Source of the DNA: an uncultured Alphaproteobacteria bacterium
GTDB lineage: Bacteria > Pseudomonadota > Alphaproteobacteria > HIMB59 > GCA-002718135
DNA: 64,000 nt
NCBI GenBank assembly: GCA_902577945.1
Contig: CACHBB010000001.1
Coordinates: 1-64,000, forward strand
Reading direction: 5' to 3'
Shown here: piece after piece, positions 17,488-25,946 of the stretch
Position numbering within the stretch: position 1 is the stretch's first letter
Layout of the letters: each line of letters starts with the position of its first letter
The notes under the pieces: generated by a model
What the model was told of the DNA's origin: nothing
Database searches by the model: none
Seen by the model: only the letters and a program-made list of their open reading frames with translations
Position numbers and translations under genes: made by a program

Positions 17488-19214
17488 TGAACGAGCAAAA
17501 AAATTTATATTTGGCAATCGGAATATCAATAGCGATAATTATTTTTTTTCAAATACTTTTGCCTACTCAGCCGATTGAACCACCCCCACTTAATGAAGAG
17601 GAAAGTTTAGAACCTGCCACTTCAATCGATGGAAATAATAAACAATTTGTAGAGGAAATTAAATCAAAAGAAGATGTATTAAATACAACTAAAAGAGTTT
17701 CTTTTAAGAATTCATCAGTTGAAGGATCAATTAACTTAACGGGGGGAATAATTGATGATCTAATTTTATCAAAATATAAAACTAGTCTTGCTCCTGACTC
17801 TAAGAATATTCAATTATTATTGCCTAATGGAACCGCAAACCCTTATTATATTGAAACTGGTTGGAAAGAACTTAAAGATACAACAATCGATTTACCAAAT
17901 TTAGAAACAGAATGGCAAAGTGATAGTTTTAATTTAACACCTACAAATCCAGTCAACTTAACTTGGACAAATAAGCAAAATATTACTTTCAAAGTTAATT
18001 ATAAGATTGATGATGAATATATGTTTTCTATTACACAAGAAATAATTAACAATAGCAATAAAACAGTTGAAGTTTTTCCCTACCGTTTGATAAAGAGAAT
18101 AAATACACCAGATACAATTAATTTTTTTATACTCCATGAGGGTTTAATCAGTCTGTTAAATGATGAGCTTTTAGAAAAAAATTATGATGATATAGCTGAA
18201 GATTGCTCATCTTCACTTCAAACAAAAAAATCTTTTTGTGATAACAAGTCAAAAGGTGGTTGGTTAGGATTTACTGATAAATATTGGATGTCTGCTTTAA
18301 TACCAGATGCAGAACAGTCAATTAATGTAAATTATAGACATAGTAATAATGGAAGAGATAATTATAGGGCTGGTTATGTTGGTCAAATTTATGAAATTAA
18401 ACCGAGTAATAATTTGACATATGGTGGTAAATTATTTGTAGGTGCAAAAAAATTAGATATTTTAAGTAATTATGATGAAAGCTTATCAATTACCAGATTT
18501 ACAGATGCAATAGACTGGGGTTGGTTTAGTTTTTTAACTAAACCTGTGTCATATGCAATTAATTGGTTCTTTGGGTATGTTGGTAATTTTGGTTTGGCAA
18601 TTATCGCATTTACAATTTTGATGAGATTAATACTATTTCCACTTGCACAGGCTTCTTTTAAATCAATGGCAAAAATGAAAAAATTACAGCCTGATATGCA
18701 AAGACTAAAAGAGACCTATCCAAATGATAGACAGAAAATGCAACAAGAACTAATGGCTTTATATAAAAGAGAGGGGGCAAATCCAGTTGCTGGATGTCTT
18801 CCAATACTTGTTCAAATACCAATATTTTTTTCATTATATAAAGTTTTATTTGTAACAATAGAAATGTATCATGCTCCTTTTTATGGATGGATACATGATT
18901 TATCTGCGCCTGATCCTCTAGGATTAATGACACTTTTTGGAATAGTTCCTTGGAATGTTCCACCATTATTATCTATCATTGATATAGGAATTCTTCCTAT
19001 ATTTATGGGTTTTACAATGTGGCTTCAACAAAAACTTAATCCAGCTCCAGCTGATCCAACACAAGCTAGGATTTTTGCTATTTTGCCTTTTGTATTCACT
19101 TTCGTGCTTGCAGGATTTGCGGCAGGTTTAGTATTATATTGGTCGGTAAATAATATACTTTCCATTGCTCAACAATGGTTTATTCAGAGAAGAATTTTAG
19201 CCAAAGATGGCTGA
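17487..19214 (+). CDS. yidC: Membrane protein insertase YidC
   Basis: Inserts and folds inner-membrane proteins, alone or with SecYEG. A first membrane helix (about 6-25) is followed by a large periplasmic beta domain (about 60-340) with GWLGFTDKYWMSALIPD. The conserved insertase core has about five helices and includes the positively charged KSMAKMKKLQPDMQRLKE loop and GCLPILVQIPIFFSLYKVL. Length 575 is typical of Proteobacteria. Its end overlaps engB by eight bases. Confidence 0.97.
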   Translation: MNEQKNLYLAIGISIAIIIFFQILLPTQPIEPPPLNEEESLEPATSIDGNNKQFVEEIKSKEDVLNTTKRVSFKNSSVEGSINLTGGIIDDLILSKYKTSLAPDSKNIQLLLPNGTANPYYIETGWKELKDTTIDLPNLETEWQSDSFNLTPTNPVNLTWTNKQNITFKVNYKIDDEYMFSITQEIINNSNKTVEVFPYRLIKRINTPDTINFFILHEGLISLLNDELLEKNYDDIAEDCSSSLQTKKSFCDNKSKGGWLGFTDKYWMSALIPDAEQSINVNYRHSNNGRDNYRAGYVGQIYEIKPSNNLTYGGKLFVGAKKLDILSNYDESLSITRFTDAIDWGWFSFLTKPVSYAINWFFGYVGNFGLAIIAFTILMRLILFPLAQASFKSMAKMKKLQPDMQRLKETYPNDRQKMQQELMALYKREGANPVAGCLPILVQIPIFFSLYKVLFVTIEMYHAPFYGWIHDLSAPDPLGLMTLFGIVPWNVPPLLSIIDIGILPIFMGFTMWLQQKLNPAPADPTQARIFAILPFVFTFVLAGFAAGLVLYWSVNNILSIAQQWFIQRRILAKDG

Positions 19215-19827
19215 TACAAATAGAAGCTTAAACAGTTTTTTTAATGTTAATAGGTTTGTCGGATCTTTTAATTCTTATGAAAAAATTCCCTATACTGAAG
19301 TTAAAAAAGAATGCTGTTTTATTGGAAGATCTAATGTTGGTAAATCAAGCTTATTGAATGCCGTTACAAAAACTAAAAAACTTGCCAAAACTAGTAAAAC
19401 GCCGGGCAGAACACAGTCCATAAATGTTTTTGAAATCAATAATAAAATAAATATTATTGATTTACCAGGCTATGGCTTTGCAAAAGTTTCAAAAGTTATA
19501 AGAGAGAATCTAATAGTTTTAATAGAAGAATACATTCAATACAGAAAGGGTTTAGATCACGTGTTTTTATTAATTGATGCAAAAGTCGGTATAAAGAATA
19601 CTGATATAGACATGATGGATTATATTGACAATTGTTCTAAAAACTTTTCATTGGTTTTAACAAAAATAGATAAAATTTCTTCCACTCAAAGAGAGTTTCA
19701 AAAAAAATCTGTATTAAGTATTATGAAAAATTATAAAAAGACATTTCAAAATATTTATTTATCTGAAACAAAAAAAAATAATGGTATTAATGAAATACAA
19801 AAAACAATATATGGATTATTAAAATAA
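19207..19827 (+). CDS. engB: Ribosome-biogenesis GTPase EngB/YihA/YsxC
   Basis: TrmE-Era-class GTPase needed for late 50S assembly. The P-loop GRSNVGKSS lies at 40-48, the G2 region TPGRTQ near 73, G3 DLPGYGFA near 90, and G4 TKID near 153. Length is 206. It overlaps yidC and ends one base before argB, continuing the compact operon. Confidence 0.95.
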   Translation: MADTNRSLNSFFNVNRFVGSFNSYEKIPYTEVKKECCFIGRSNVGKSSLLNAVTKTKKLAKTSKTPGRTQSINVFEINNKINIIDLPGYGFAKVSKVIRENLIVLIEEYIQYRKGLDHVFLLIDAKVGIKNTDIDMMDYIDNCSKNFSLVLTKIDKISSTQREFQKKSVLSIMKNYKKTFQNIYLSETKKNNGINEIQKTIYGLLK

Positions 19828-19828
19828 A

Positions 19829-20743
19829 ATGAAATTTGATTTTTTATCTGAAAGTGATCAAGCATATTTCATTCATAAAGCATCTACACTCGTTGAAGCG
19901 CTACCATATATACGTCAACACAGTGGTGATATAATTGTCATAAAATATGGAGGACATGCTATGGGTGATAAAAAACTTTCATCTAGTTTTGCAAAGGATA
20001 TAGGTCTTCTAAAAGAAATTGGCGTTTCTCCTGTTATTGTTCATGGTGGTGGCCCACAAATTGGTGAAAGACTAAAAAGCAAAAATATATCTTCAAACTT
20101 TGTCGATGGTTTAAGAGTAACTGATATAGAAACAATAAAAGTAGTAGAAGAAGTGTTATCAAAAGATATTAATTCTGAGATTGTAAATTCAATATCTTCT
20201 ACCGGTGGTAAGCCAATTGGTATTGCGGGAAATACAGATAATTTGATTGAAGCAACAAAATTAAATATTGAAGTTAAAGATAGTGATTCTAATATTGAAA
20301 AAGTTGTTGATATAGGTTTTGTTGGTAATCCAGTAAATTTAAAAAGTGATATTATTTTAAATCATATTAATAATGGAGAAATTCCTGTTATTGCTCCCCT
20401 TGGGATTGATAAGGAAAATTTTACCTATAATATTAATGCAGATACAGCAGCAGGATTTATAGCGGGCAAACTTAAAGCAAGCAAATTACTATTACTTACT
20501 GATGTATCAGGAATTTTAGATAATAACAAAAAACTCATATCTTCTTTAAGTTTAAATGAAGCGAAAAAAATAATGTCAGAGGATTTTATATCTGGAGGTA
20601 TGAAGCCAAAAATAAAAACATGTATTGAAGCGATGGAGCAAGGTGTTAAAAAATCAACAATATTAGATGGCAGAATTCCTCATTCAGTTATACTGGAATT
20701 ATTTACCGAACATGGTATTGGAACTCAATTAGTATCTAGTTAA
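19829..20743 (+). CDS. argB: N-acetylglutamate kinase
   Basis: Second step of arginine synthesis, ATP-dependent phosphorylation of N-acetylglutamate. KYGGHAM (39-45) and VHGGGPQI (about 71-78) bind the phosphates. NADTAAGFIAGKL and the ISGGMKPKIKTC region follow. Length is 304. engB-argB-HAD phosphatase is a recurring alphaproteobacterial order. Its stop abuts the next ATG directly. Confidence 0.96.
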   Translation: MKFDFLSESDQAYFIHKASTLVEALPYIRQHSGDIIVIKYGGHAMGDKKLSSSFAKDIGLLKEIGVSPVIVHGGGPQIGERLKSKNISSNFVDGLRVTDIETIKVVEEVLSKDINSEIVNSISSTGGKPIGIAGNTDNLIEATKLNIEVKDSDSNIEKVVDIGFVGNPVNLKSDIILNHINNGEIPVIAPLGIDKENFTYNINADTAAGFIAGKLKASKLLLLTDVSGILDNNKKLISSLSLNEAKKIMSEDFISGGMKPKIKTCIEAMEQGVKKSTILDGRIPHSVILELFTEHGIGTQLVSS

Positions 20744-21418
20744 ATGAAATTTAAAGAGAAAATAAATACATGGATTTTTGATTTAGATAATACTCTATAT
20801 TCTGCAGATAGTGGAATTTTTCAACAAGTTCATCAATTAATGGGTGAATTTATCTCAAAAAATTTGAATATGGATATGTCTGATGCAAAAAAACTTCAGT
20901 CAAAGTATTACAAACAACATGGTACGACTCTTAGAGGTTTAATGGATAATCATGGAATAGATCCAGATCATTTTCTTGATGAAGTTCATCGATTAGACTA
21001 CTCTATTGTTGGTTCAAATAAAACTCTAAATGAAGAATTACATAAACTAGAAGGAAGAAAAATTATATACACTAATGCAAATAAAAAACACGTAATAGAT
21101 GTTCTTGATAGAATAGATCTTAGTAATTTTTTTGATGAAATATTCGATATTAAAATGGCAAACTACATTCCTAAACCTGAATTAAAACCATATGAGCAAA
21201 TAATTAATTTATTTAATATTGAACCAAAATCCTCTGCAATGTTTGATGATATTGCTAAAAATCTGGTGCCTGCTAAAAAGGTTAATTTTACTTCAGTTTG
21301 GATTGATGCTGGTTATGAAAATTTTAGTGATGATATCAAAGCTTCCAAAGAATATCTTGATTTTAGCACAAGAGATTTGAGTTTATTTTTAAAAGATGTA
21401 AATGAAGGAAAAATATGA
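20744..21418 (+). CDS. HAD-family pyrimidine 5'-nucleotidase-like phosphatase
   Basis: A 224-residue HAD hydrolase of the Sdt1/Phm8/PPN type. The nucleophile motif FDLDNTLY contains D13 and D15; the Thr motif is IYTNANKKH near 108; the third and fourth motifs are PKPELKPYE and MFDDIAKNL. Homologues dephosphorylate nucleoside monophosphates or related small phosphates; the natural substrate is not known. The fixed position between argB and dapD in Alphaproteobacteria may reflect chromosomal history rather than pathway. It overlaps dapD by four bases (ATGA). Confidence 0.88.
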   Translation: MKFKEKINTWIFDLDNTLYSADSGIFQQVHQLMGEFISKNLNMDMSDAKKLQSKYYKQHGTTLRGLMDNHGIDPDHFLDEVHRLDYSIVGSNKTLNEELHKLEGRKIIYTNANKKHVIDVLDRIDLSNFFDEIFDIKMANYIPKPELKPYEQIINLFNIEPKSSAMFDDIAKNLVPAKKVNFTSVWIDAGYENFSDDIKASKEYLDFSTRDLSLFLKDVNEGKI

Positions 21419-22239
21419 GTAGTTTAGAAAATATAATTAATAAAGCTTTTGATGACAGAGATAACATTAATGTCAATACAAGTGGTGAAATACGTGATGC
21501 AGTTGATAACACACTTAATCAATTAGATAATGGAACAATTAGAGTTTGTGAAAAATTAGATAATAAATGGGTAGTAAATCAATGGATTAAGAAAGCAATA
21601 TTATTAAGTTTTAGACTGAATGATAATGATATTATTAAAGCCTCTCATGCTACCTGGTTTGATAAAGTAGAAAGTAAAACTACAAATTGGACTAAAGATG
21701 ATCATCTTAAAGCTGGATTTAGATATGTGCCTGATGCGGTTGTAAGAAAGTCCGCATTTATAGCTAAAGGTGTAGTATTGATGCCCTCTTTCGTAAATTT
21801 AGGTGCCTATGTTGATGAAGGTACTATGATTGATACATGGGCTACAGTTGGATCATGTGCCCAAATTGGAAAAAATTGTCATATTTCTGGAGGAGCTGGT
21901 ATTGGCGGTGTATTAGAACCACTTCAAGCAAATCCTGTTATTATTGAAGACAATTGTTTCATTGGAGCAAGAAGTGAAGTAGCTGAAGGTGTTATTGTTT
22001 GTGAAGGTGCAGTTTTATCAATGGGTGTTTTTATTGGTGCGTCTACAAAAATAGTCGATCGAACAAGTGGAGAAATTCATATGGGAAAAGTTCCTGCTTA
22101 TTCAGTTGTTGTGCCTGGTACTTTACCTGGAAAAAAAGAGAGCGGTATTAATCCTTCTTTATACTGTGCCGTTATTGTTAAAAAAGTTGACGAAAAAACT
22201 AGAAGTAAGACATCTATAAATGATTTGTTAAGAGATTAA
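21415..22239 (+). CDS. dapD: Tetrahydrodipicolinate N-succinyltransferase
   Basis: Succinyl-CoA-dependent step of the lysine/diaminopimelate pathway. The middle of the chain is a left-handed beta-helix with hexapeptide repeats, for example [20 protein letters not shown] and [28 protein letters not shown] lies near the C-terminus. Length (274) is standard. It is followed by dapE with a one-base overlap, so two consecutive succinylase-branch enzymes are coupled. Confidence 0.96.
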   Translation: MSSLENIINKAFDDRDNINVNTSGEIRDAVDNTLNQLDNGTIRVCEKLDNKWVVNQWIKKAILLSFRLNDNDIIKASHATWFDKVESKTTNWTKDDHLKAGFRYVPDAVVRKSAFIAKGVVLMPSFVNLGAYVDEGTMIDTWATVGSCAQIGKNCHISGGAGIGGVLEPLQANPVIIEDNCFIGARSEVAEGVIVCEGAVLSMGVFIGASTKIVDRTSGEIHMGKVPAYSVVVPGTLPGKKESGINPSLYCAVIVKKVDEKTRSKTSINDLLRD

Positions 22240-23417
22240 TGTCAGAAATTAATTTTGATCCAGTTAGTCTAACACAATCTTTAGTTCAATGTGCAAGTGT
22301 TACACCAAAGGACGAAGGTGCCTTAAAAGTAGTTGAAGAGCATCTAAAAGCTATAGGATGTGATTGCCATCCATTAACTTTCTCTGGGAACAACTCTTAC
22401 GAAGTAAAAAATTTATTTGCAACATTAGGCAATAAAGGGAAGCATTTTGCTTATGCTGGTCATACAGATGTAGTTCCAGTGGGAAATGAAAATTCATGGA
22501 AATACTCCCCATTTTCTGGAAAAATAGATGGTGGTAAACTCTATGGAAGAGGAAGTGAAGATATGAAAAGTAGTGTTGCTTGTTTCATAAGTGCTTCAAA
22601 AAGATTTATTGATAAATATAAAAATTTTCCAGGTAAAATTTCATTTATCATTACAGGTGATGAAGAAAGAGATTCTGTAAATGGTACACCAAGAATTCTA
22701 GAATGGGCAAGTAAACAAAATTATAAATTTGATCATTGTCTTGTCGGTGAACCAACTTCTAAAAATGAGGTCGGTGATAAAGTTAAGATTGGGAGAAGAG
22801 GGTCAGTAAGTTTCTTTTTTCAGGTTAAAGGTATCCAAGGACACACTGCAAATTCTCATTTAGCTGAAAATTCCTCACATCACCTAGTGAATTTATTAAA
22901 TAGTATATTAGAAGAGCCACTAGACAAAGGTAATGAAAACTTTTTGCCAACATCAGTTCAAATTGCTACTATTGATATTGGTAATCCGGTTCAAAACGTA
23001 ATTCCAGAATTATCAAAAGCAACAGTTAATATTAGATTTAATGATATGCACTCATCTGAGTCACTTATAAAATGGATTGATAATAAAATAGAAAAGATTT
23101 TCTCTAAGTTAGAAAATGCTAGTTGTACTTATACATATGATGCAACAGCTGAGTCTTTTCTTAATAAAGCAGGAAATTTATATAATATTATTTCACAATC
23201 TATTTCAGATGTGACAGGAAGAAATAGTCCACCTGAACAAGCAACTGATGGTGGTACATCTGATGCAAGATATATAAAAAACTATTGTGAAGTAGTAGAG
23301 TTAGGTCTTAGAAATCAAACTTTACACAAAGTAGATGAATATGTCTTTGTTGAAGATATTATTAAACTAGAAAATATTTATTTTAGAATTTTAGAAAATT
23401 ATTTTGATCTAAACTAA
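22239..23417 (+). CDS. dapE: Succinyl-diaminopimelate desuccinylase
   Basis: Zn-dependent M20-family amidohydrolase that removes succinate to give LL-diaminopimelate for lysine and peptidoglycan. Metal ligands are H75 and D77 in AGHTDVVP, D108 in GRGSEDMKSS, and the E142/E143 pair in GDEERDSVNGT. RGSVSFFFQVKGIQGHTA marks the dimerisation/lid domain. At 392 residues it is complete. It ends the long plus-strand run and converges on the dehydrogenase gene with a four-base overlap. Confidence 0.96.
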   Translation: MSEINFDPVSLTQSLVQCASVTPKDEGALKVVEEHLKAIGCDCHPLTFSGNNSYEVKNLFATLGNKGKHFAYAGHTDVVPVGNENSWKYSPFSGKIDGGKLYGRGSEDMKSSVACFISASKRFIDKYKNFPGKISFIITGDEERDSVNGTPRILEWASKQNYKFDHCLVGEPTSKNEVGDKVKIGRRGSVSFFFQVKGIQGHTANSHLAENSSHHLVNLLNSILEEPLDKGNENFLPTSVQIATIDIGNPVQNVIPELSKATVNIRFNDMHSSESLIKWIDNKIEKIFSKLENASCTYTYDATAESFLNKAGNLYNIISQSISDVTGRNSPPEQATDGGTSDARYIKNYCEVVELGLRNQTLHKVDEYVFVEDIIKLENIYFRILENYFDLN

Positions 23418-24346
23418 TATCCATTGGATAGATTGACATCCGACTTTACTTTTTTATTTATTTTTAATTTTTTATATATTGAGTACATATATCTTACTGA
23501 TGGCTCTATAGCAGTTACACCTGCTACATGTGGTGTAATTGTTACATTTGGAAGCTTCCAAAATTGACTACTTGATTTTAAAGGTTCATTTTTAAATACA
23601 TCTAAATAAGCAAAAAAATTTTTATTTTTCTTGAGATGATTTAGTAGGTCTTTTTCTTCTATAGTATTACCTCTTCCAATATTTATTAAACATGAATTTT
23701 TTTTCATCGTCGTTAAAAACTTTTTATTTATCATATTATTAGTTTGAGGTGTTGATGGTAGAATAGAAATAATAACATCAGAGTTTTTAATAAATCTTAA
23801 AATATTTTTACCAGTATATATTTTTATATTTTTTACTTTTGTTGGAGATTTTTTATACGCAATCACATTGTAATCTAATTTACACAGTAATCTTGCAATA
23901 TGATTACCAAGAAAGCCCAAACCAAGAATACCTACTGTTAAGTTTTTATTATCAATTGGCGTTCTTTCGCCAGACCAATATCGTTTGTTTTGAGAATTTT
24001 GAAAAATTTTAAAATTTAATTGATAGTTTAGCAGTTGAGCTAAAGAGTAATTAGCAATTCTCTCGCCCATTAGAGTATCTTTTATTCTGATTATAGGAAT
24101 TTTCTTGTTATAATTATTTAGTTTCAAAATATGATCTACTCCAGCCCCCATAGAAAAAATAACTTTAAGATTTTTTAACTTTGGAAGAACCTCATCCGGT
24201 AAGTTCCAAACAATAGCATATTTTACAGCATTAAATTTTTTGTAATCTTTTATAGAAATTATATTTTCATTTTTAAAATATTTTTTTATTGTTTTTTTCC
24301 AGACATCAATTTTATCAAAAGTTGTATTATGAAATAATAAGGTCAT
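23414..24346 (-). CDS. D-2-hydroxyacid dehydrogenase, GhrA-like (glyoxylate/hydroxypyruvate reductase A type)
   Basis: A 310-residue NAD(P)-dependent reductase. The Rossmann motif GLGFLG is at 142-147. Active-site residues of the family are R225 (INIGRGN), E254 (LDVFKNEPL) and H273 (ITPHVAG). SMGAGVDHIL near 65 is typical of GhrA-type proteins. Likely substrates are glyoxylate or hydroxypyruvate, but this family is promiscuous. The ATG overlaps the stop of the upstream glycosyltransferase by four bases, an odd pairing that could mean a linked role in surface sugars or simple compaction. Confidence 0.85.
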   Translation of the reverse strand: MTLLFHNTTFDKIDVWKKTIKKYFKNENIISIKDYKKFNAVKYAIVWNLPDEVLPKLKNLKVIFSMGAGVDHILKLNNYNKKIPIIRIKDTLMGERIANYSLAQLLNYQLNFKIFQNSQNKRYWSGERTPIDNKNLTVGILGLGFLGNHIARLLCKLDYNVIAYKKSPTKVKNIKIYTGKNILRFIKNSDVIISILPSTPQTNNMINKKFLTTMKKNSCLINIGRGNTIEEKDLLNHLKKNKNFFAYLDVFKNEPLKSSSQFWKLPNVTITPHVAGVTAIEPSVRYMYSIYKKLKINKKVKSDVNLSNGY

Positions 24347-25446
24347 TGGAAGTCACTTATCAACTTATTGTATTTTTCTATCTGGATTTCCCAGTTTAAT
24401 TCATTATCTGCTCTGATTTTCGCATTTTGCCCCAATTCAGTAGTATATTGTTTATTCTCTATTAGTTTCTTAATTGAATCATCTAGTTCATTAAAATTGT
24501 TAATAATTAAACCTGTTTTGTTATGCAAAACTGCTTCAGGCGTACCTCCTACATTTGAGGCAATTGAAGGAATCCCATATTGTGCTGCTTCAATATATAC
24601 AATGCCAAAACCTTCAATAGAATTTGCATGGGTTTCGTCTAAAGTTGGCATGATCATAATATCAGTTTTAGAAAAGATATATTTTTTTTGATTTTCATTT
24701 ATCGTACCAACTAACTTTACATTTGATTCAAGTTTATAATTTTTTACTTCATACTTGATATTTTCTAACTCATCTCCTTCGCCAGCAATTATGTATTGAA
24801 TGTTAGGATAAATTTTTTTTAAATTAAATATAGATTTAAGAATTAATAAATGTCCTTTTCTTTTTTCAAGTCTGGCGAGAGTGAGCAAGGTTGGATAACC
24901 ATTATTTAAATCTATACATTGTTCCATAATATCTTGAGTTGATTTTACCCCTGGATAAATGACTTCAATATGTTGAAAGTTTTCACTTATTTTTGAAAGT
25001 AAAATTTTAGTGTATGATGAATTAACCACTAATACGTTTGCTGATGCTAAAACTTTCTTAATTCGGTTATGATGATTAACGTTTTTAATTATTATTTCAT
25101 TGCCATGAACAAGACTAATAATTGGTATATTTTTTTCTTTCAAAAAATTAATTGGCAACTCAAGACTTTTCCAGCTATCAGTAATAATTGCATGAATTTT
25201 ATTAGAAGAACAAATTTTTTTTAATTCATTAAATTTCTTCCTTTTTCTTAAAAATTTTAAACCACTGAATCTTAATATTGAAAAATTATTATTATTTTTA
25301 TCAAATTTTAAATCTTTTGAAGCATCATGTTGATCAGCCAACACTTTTACTTCGTGCTTAATGCTTAAATTTGATGCTATATCATACATCAATGTCTCAA
25401 TTCCCCCTACTCTTGATGGAAAGCATTGTGTTAAAATTATTATCAT
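24343..25446 (-). CDS. GT4-family glycosyltransferase
   Basis: A 367-residue GT-B enzyme. The N-terminus has PSRVGGIETLMYDIA (acceptor-side glycine loop) and the C-terminal domain has LLTLARLEKRKGH, the donor-binding EGFGIVYIEAAQYGIPSIAS with the E-x7-E motif, and GGTPEAV. It presumably adds a hexose to lipid-linked or LPS sugars in the cytosol. No polysaccharide genes other than the coupled dehydrogenase stand next to it, so the acceptor is unknown. Confidence 0.9.
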   Translation of the reverse strand: MIIILTQCFPSRVGGIETLMYDIASNLSIKHEVKVLADQHDASKDLKFDKNNNNFSILRFSGLKFLRKRKKFNELKKICSSNKIHAIITDSWKSLELPINFLKEKNIPIISLVHGNEIIIKNVNHHNRIKKVLASANVLVVNSSYTKILLSKISENFQHIEVIYPGVKSTQDIMEQCIDLNNGYPTLLTLARLEKRKGHLLILKSIFNLKKIYPNIQYIIAGEGDELENIKYEVKNYKLESNVKLVGTINENQKKYIFSKTDIMIMPTLDETHANSIEGFGIVYIEAAQYGIPSIASNVGGTPEAVLHNKTGLIINNFNELDDSIKKLIENKQYTTELGQNAKIRADNELNWEIQIEKYNKLISDFQ

Positions 25447-25557
25447 TGAAAGTTATAATATTATAAAATTTATGAAGTATTAATGTACAAAGTCAATCAG
25501 GAACAATTAAATTTAATCATTATTAAATAATTTAGGTTTTTTTTTGTATATTCTCAT

Positions 25558-25576
25558 ATATGCATTTTTTGCATAT
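25558..25576. repeat. Perfect 7-base inverted repeat with 5-base loop
   Basis: ATATGCA, five T, TGCATAT. It lies about 67 bases before the ATG of the small gene at 25643 and 22 bases before the candidate -35 box, so it could be an operator or simply AT-rich chance. A T-run between the arms does not make it a terminator. Confidence 0.35.
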
Positions 25577-25597
25577 TAATATTAATATTTTTATACT

Positions 25598-25626
25598 TTG
25601 ATTGCATAGAATAAGTACTATTTAAT
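25598..25626 (+). promoter_or_regulatory. Candidate promoter of the small-protein pair
   Basis: TTGATT (25598-25603), 17-base spacer, TTTAAT (25621-25626). An AAGGA Shine-Dalgarno-like sequence (25631-25635) follows, then ATG at 25643. The -10 match is weak; spacing and the ribosome site make it plausible. Confidence 0.35.
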
Positions 25627-25642
25627 TATAAAGGAATAGATA

Positions 25643-25816
25643 ATGATTAATGTTTTCAGCTTTTTTAATAGATTTTACAAGGATTTAGGTGATAAAAATT
25701 ATAATTATGACAAAGATTTGGTTAAATATTTCAAATCTGAGTACGGATCCAGTTGGAAATTAGAATTAGATAAGTACCTTATAAAAGAAGAGAATAATGT
25801 TAAAAAAGTTGCTTAA
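25643..25816 (+). CDS. Small protein of unknown function (57 residues)
   Basis: An uninterrupted 57-codon ORF starting MINVFSFFNRFYKDLGDK and ending NNVKKVA. It has one of the clearer Shine-Dalgarno sequences in the window (AAGGA, 7 bases before ATG). An aromatic N-terminal helix is followed by a charged segment with DLVKYFKSEYGSSWK. No signal peptide or cysteine motif is seen, and I do not recognise the family. The next small ORF starts inside its 3' end (20-base overlap), which suggests coupled translation. A real ORF is likely from the ribosome site, the promoter spacing and the otherwise empty region. Confidence 0.6.
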   Translation: MINVFSFFNRFYKDLGDKNYNYDKDLVKYFKSEYGSSWKLELDKYLIKEENNVKKVA

Positions 25817-25946
25817 TTTAATATTTCAAGAATCATCACACAGCAATTACGCAAAACATGAGTACTTTTTAAGTAAATCATCAGACCATTATGATCTTGA
25901 TTACAGAATTAAACTTATAGACGAAAAAATATCTAGATTGGGCTAG
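25797..25946 (+). CDS. Small DUF3563-like protein (49 residues)
   Basis: A 49-codon ORF overlapping the preceding small gene by 20 bases and the convergent aminopeptidase gene by 14. The segment HEYFLSKSSDHYDLDYRIKL (21-40) resembles the core of DUF3563 proteins, short bacterial proteins in which a Y-L-x-x-S/A-x-D stretch is followed by D-L-E-x-R; the Asp/Arg register matches. Function is unknown for that family. The N-terminus MLKKLLNLIF is amphipathic. The coding call rests on this resemblance and on the overlap with the upstream gene. Confidence 0.55.
   Translation: MLKKLLNLIFQESSHSNYAKHEYFLSKSSDHYDLDYRIKLIDEKISRLG

Larger units (their letters stand above)
25447..25642. other. Upstream region of the small-protein pair
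   Basis: A very AT-rich stretch between the start of a minus-strand glycosyltransferase and a small plus-strand gene. It holds an inverted repeat at 25558-25576 and a plausible plus-strand promoter at 25598-25626, both listed separately. I see no RNA gene or further ORF in it. Confidence 0.4.
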
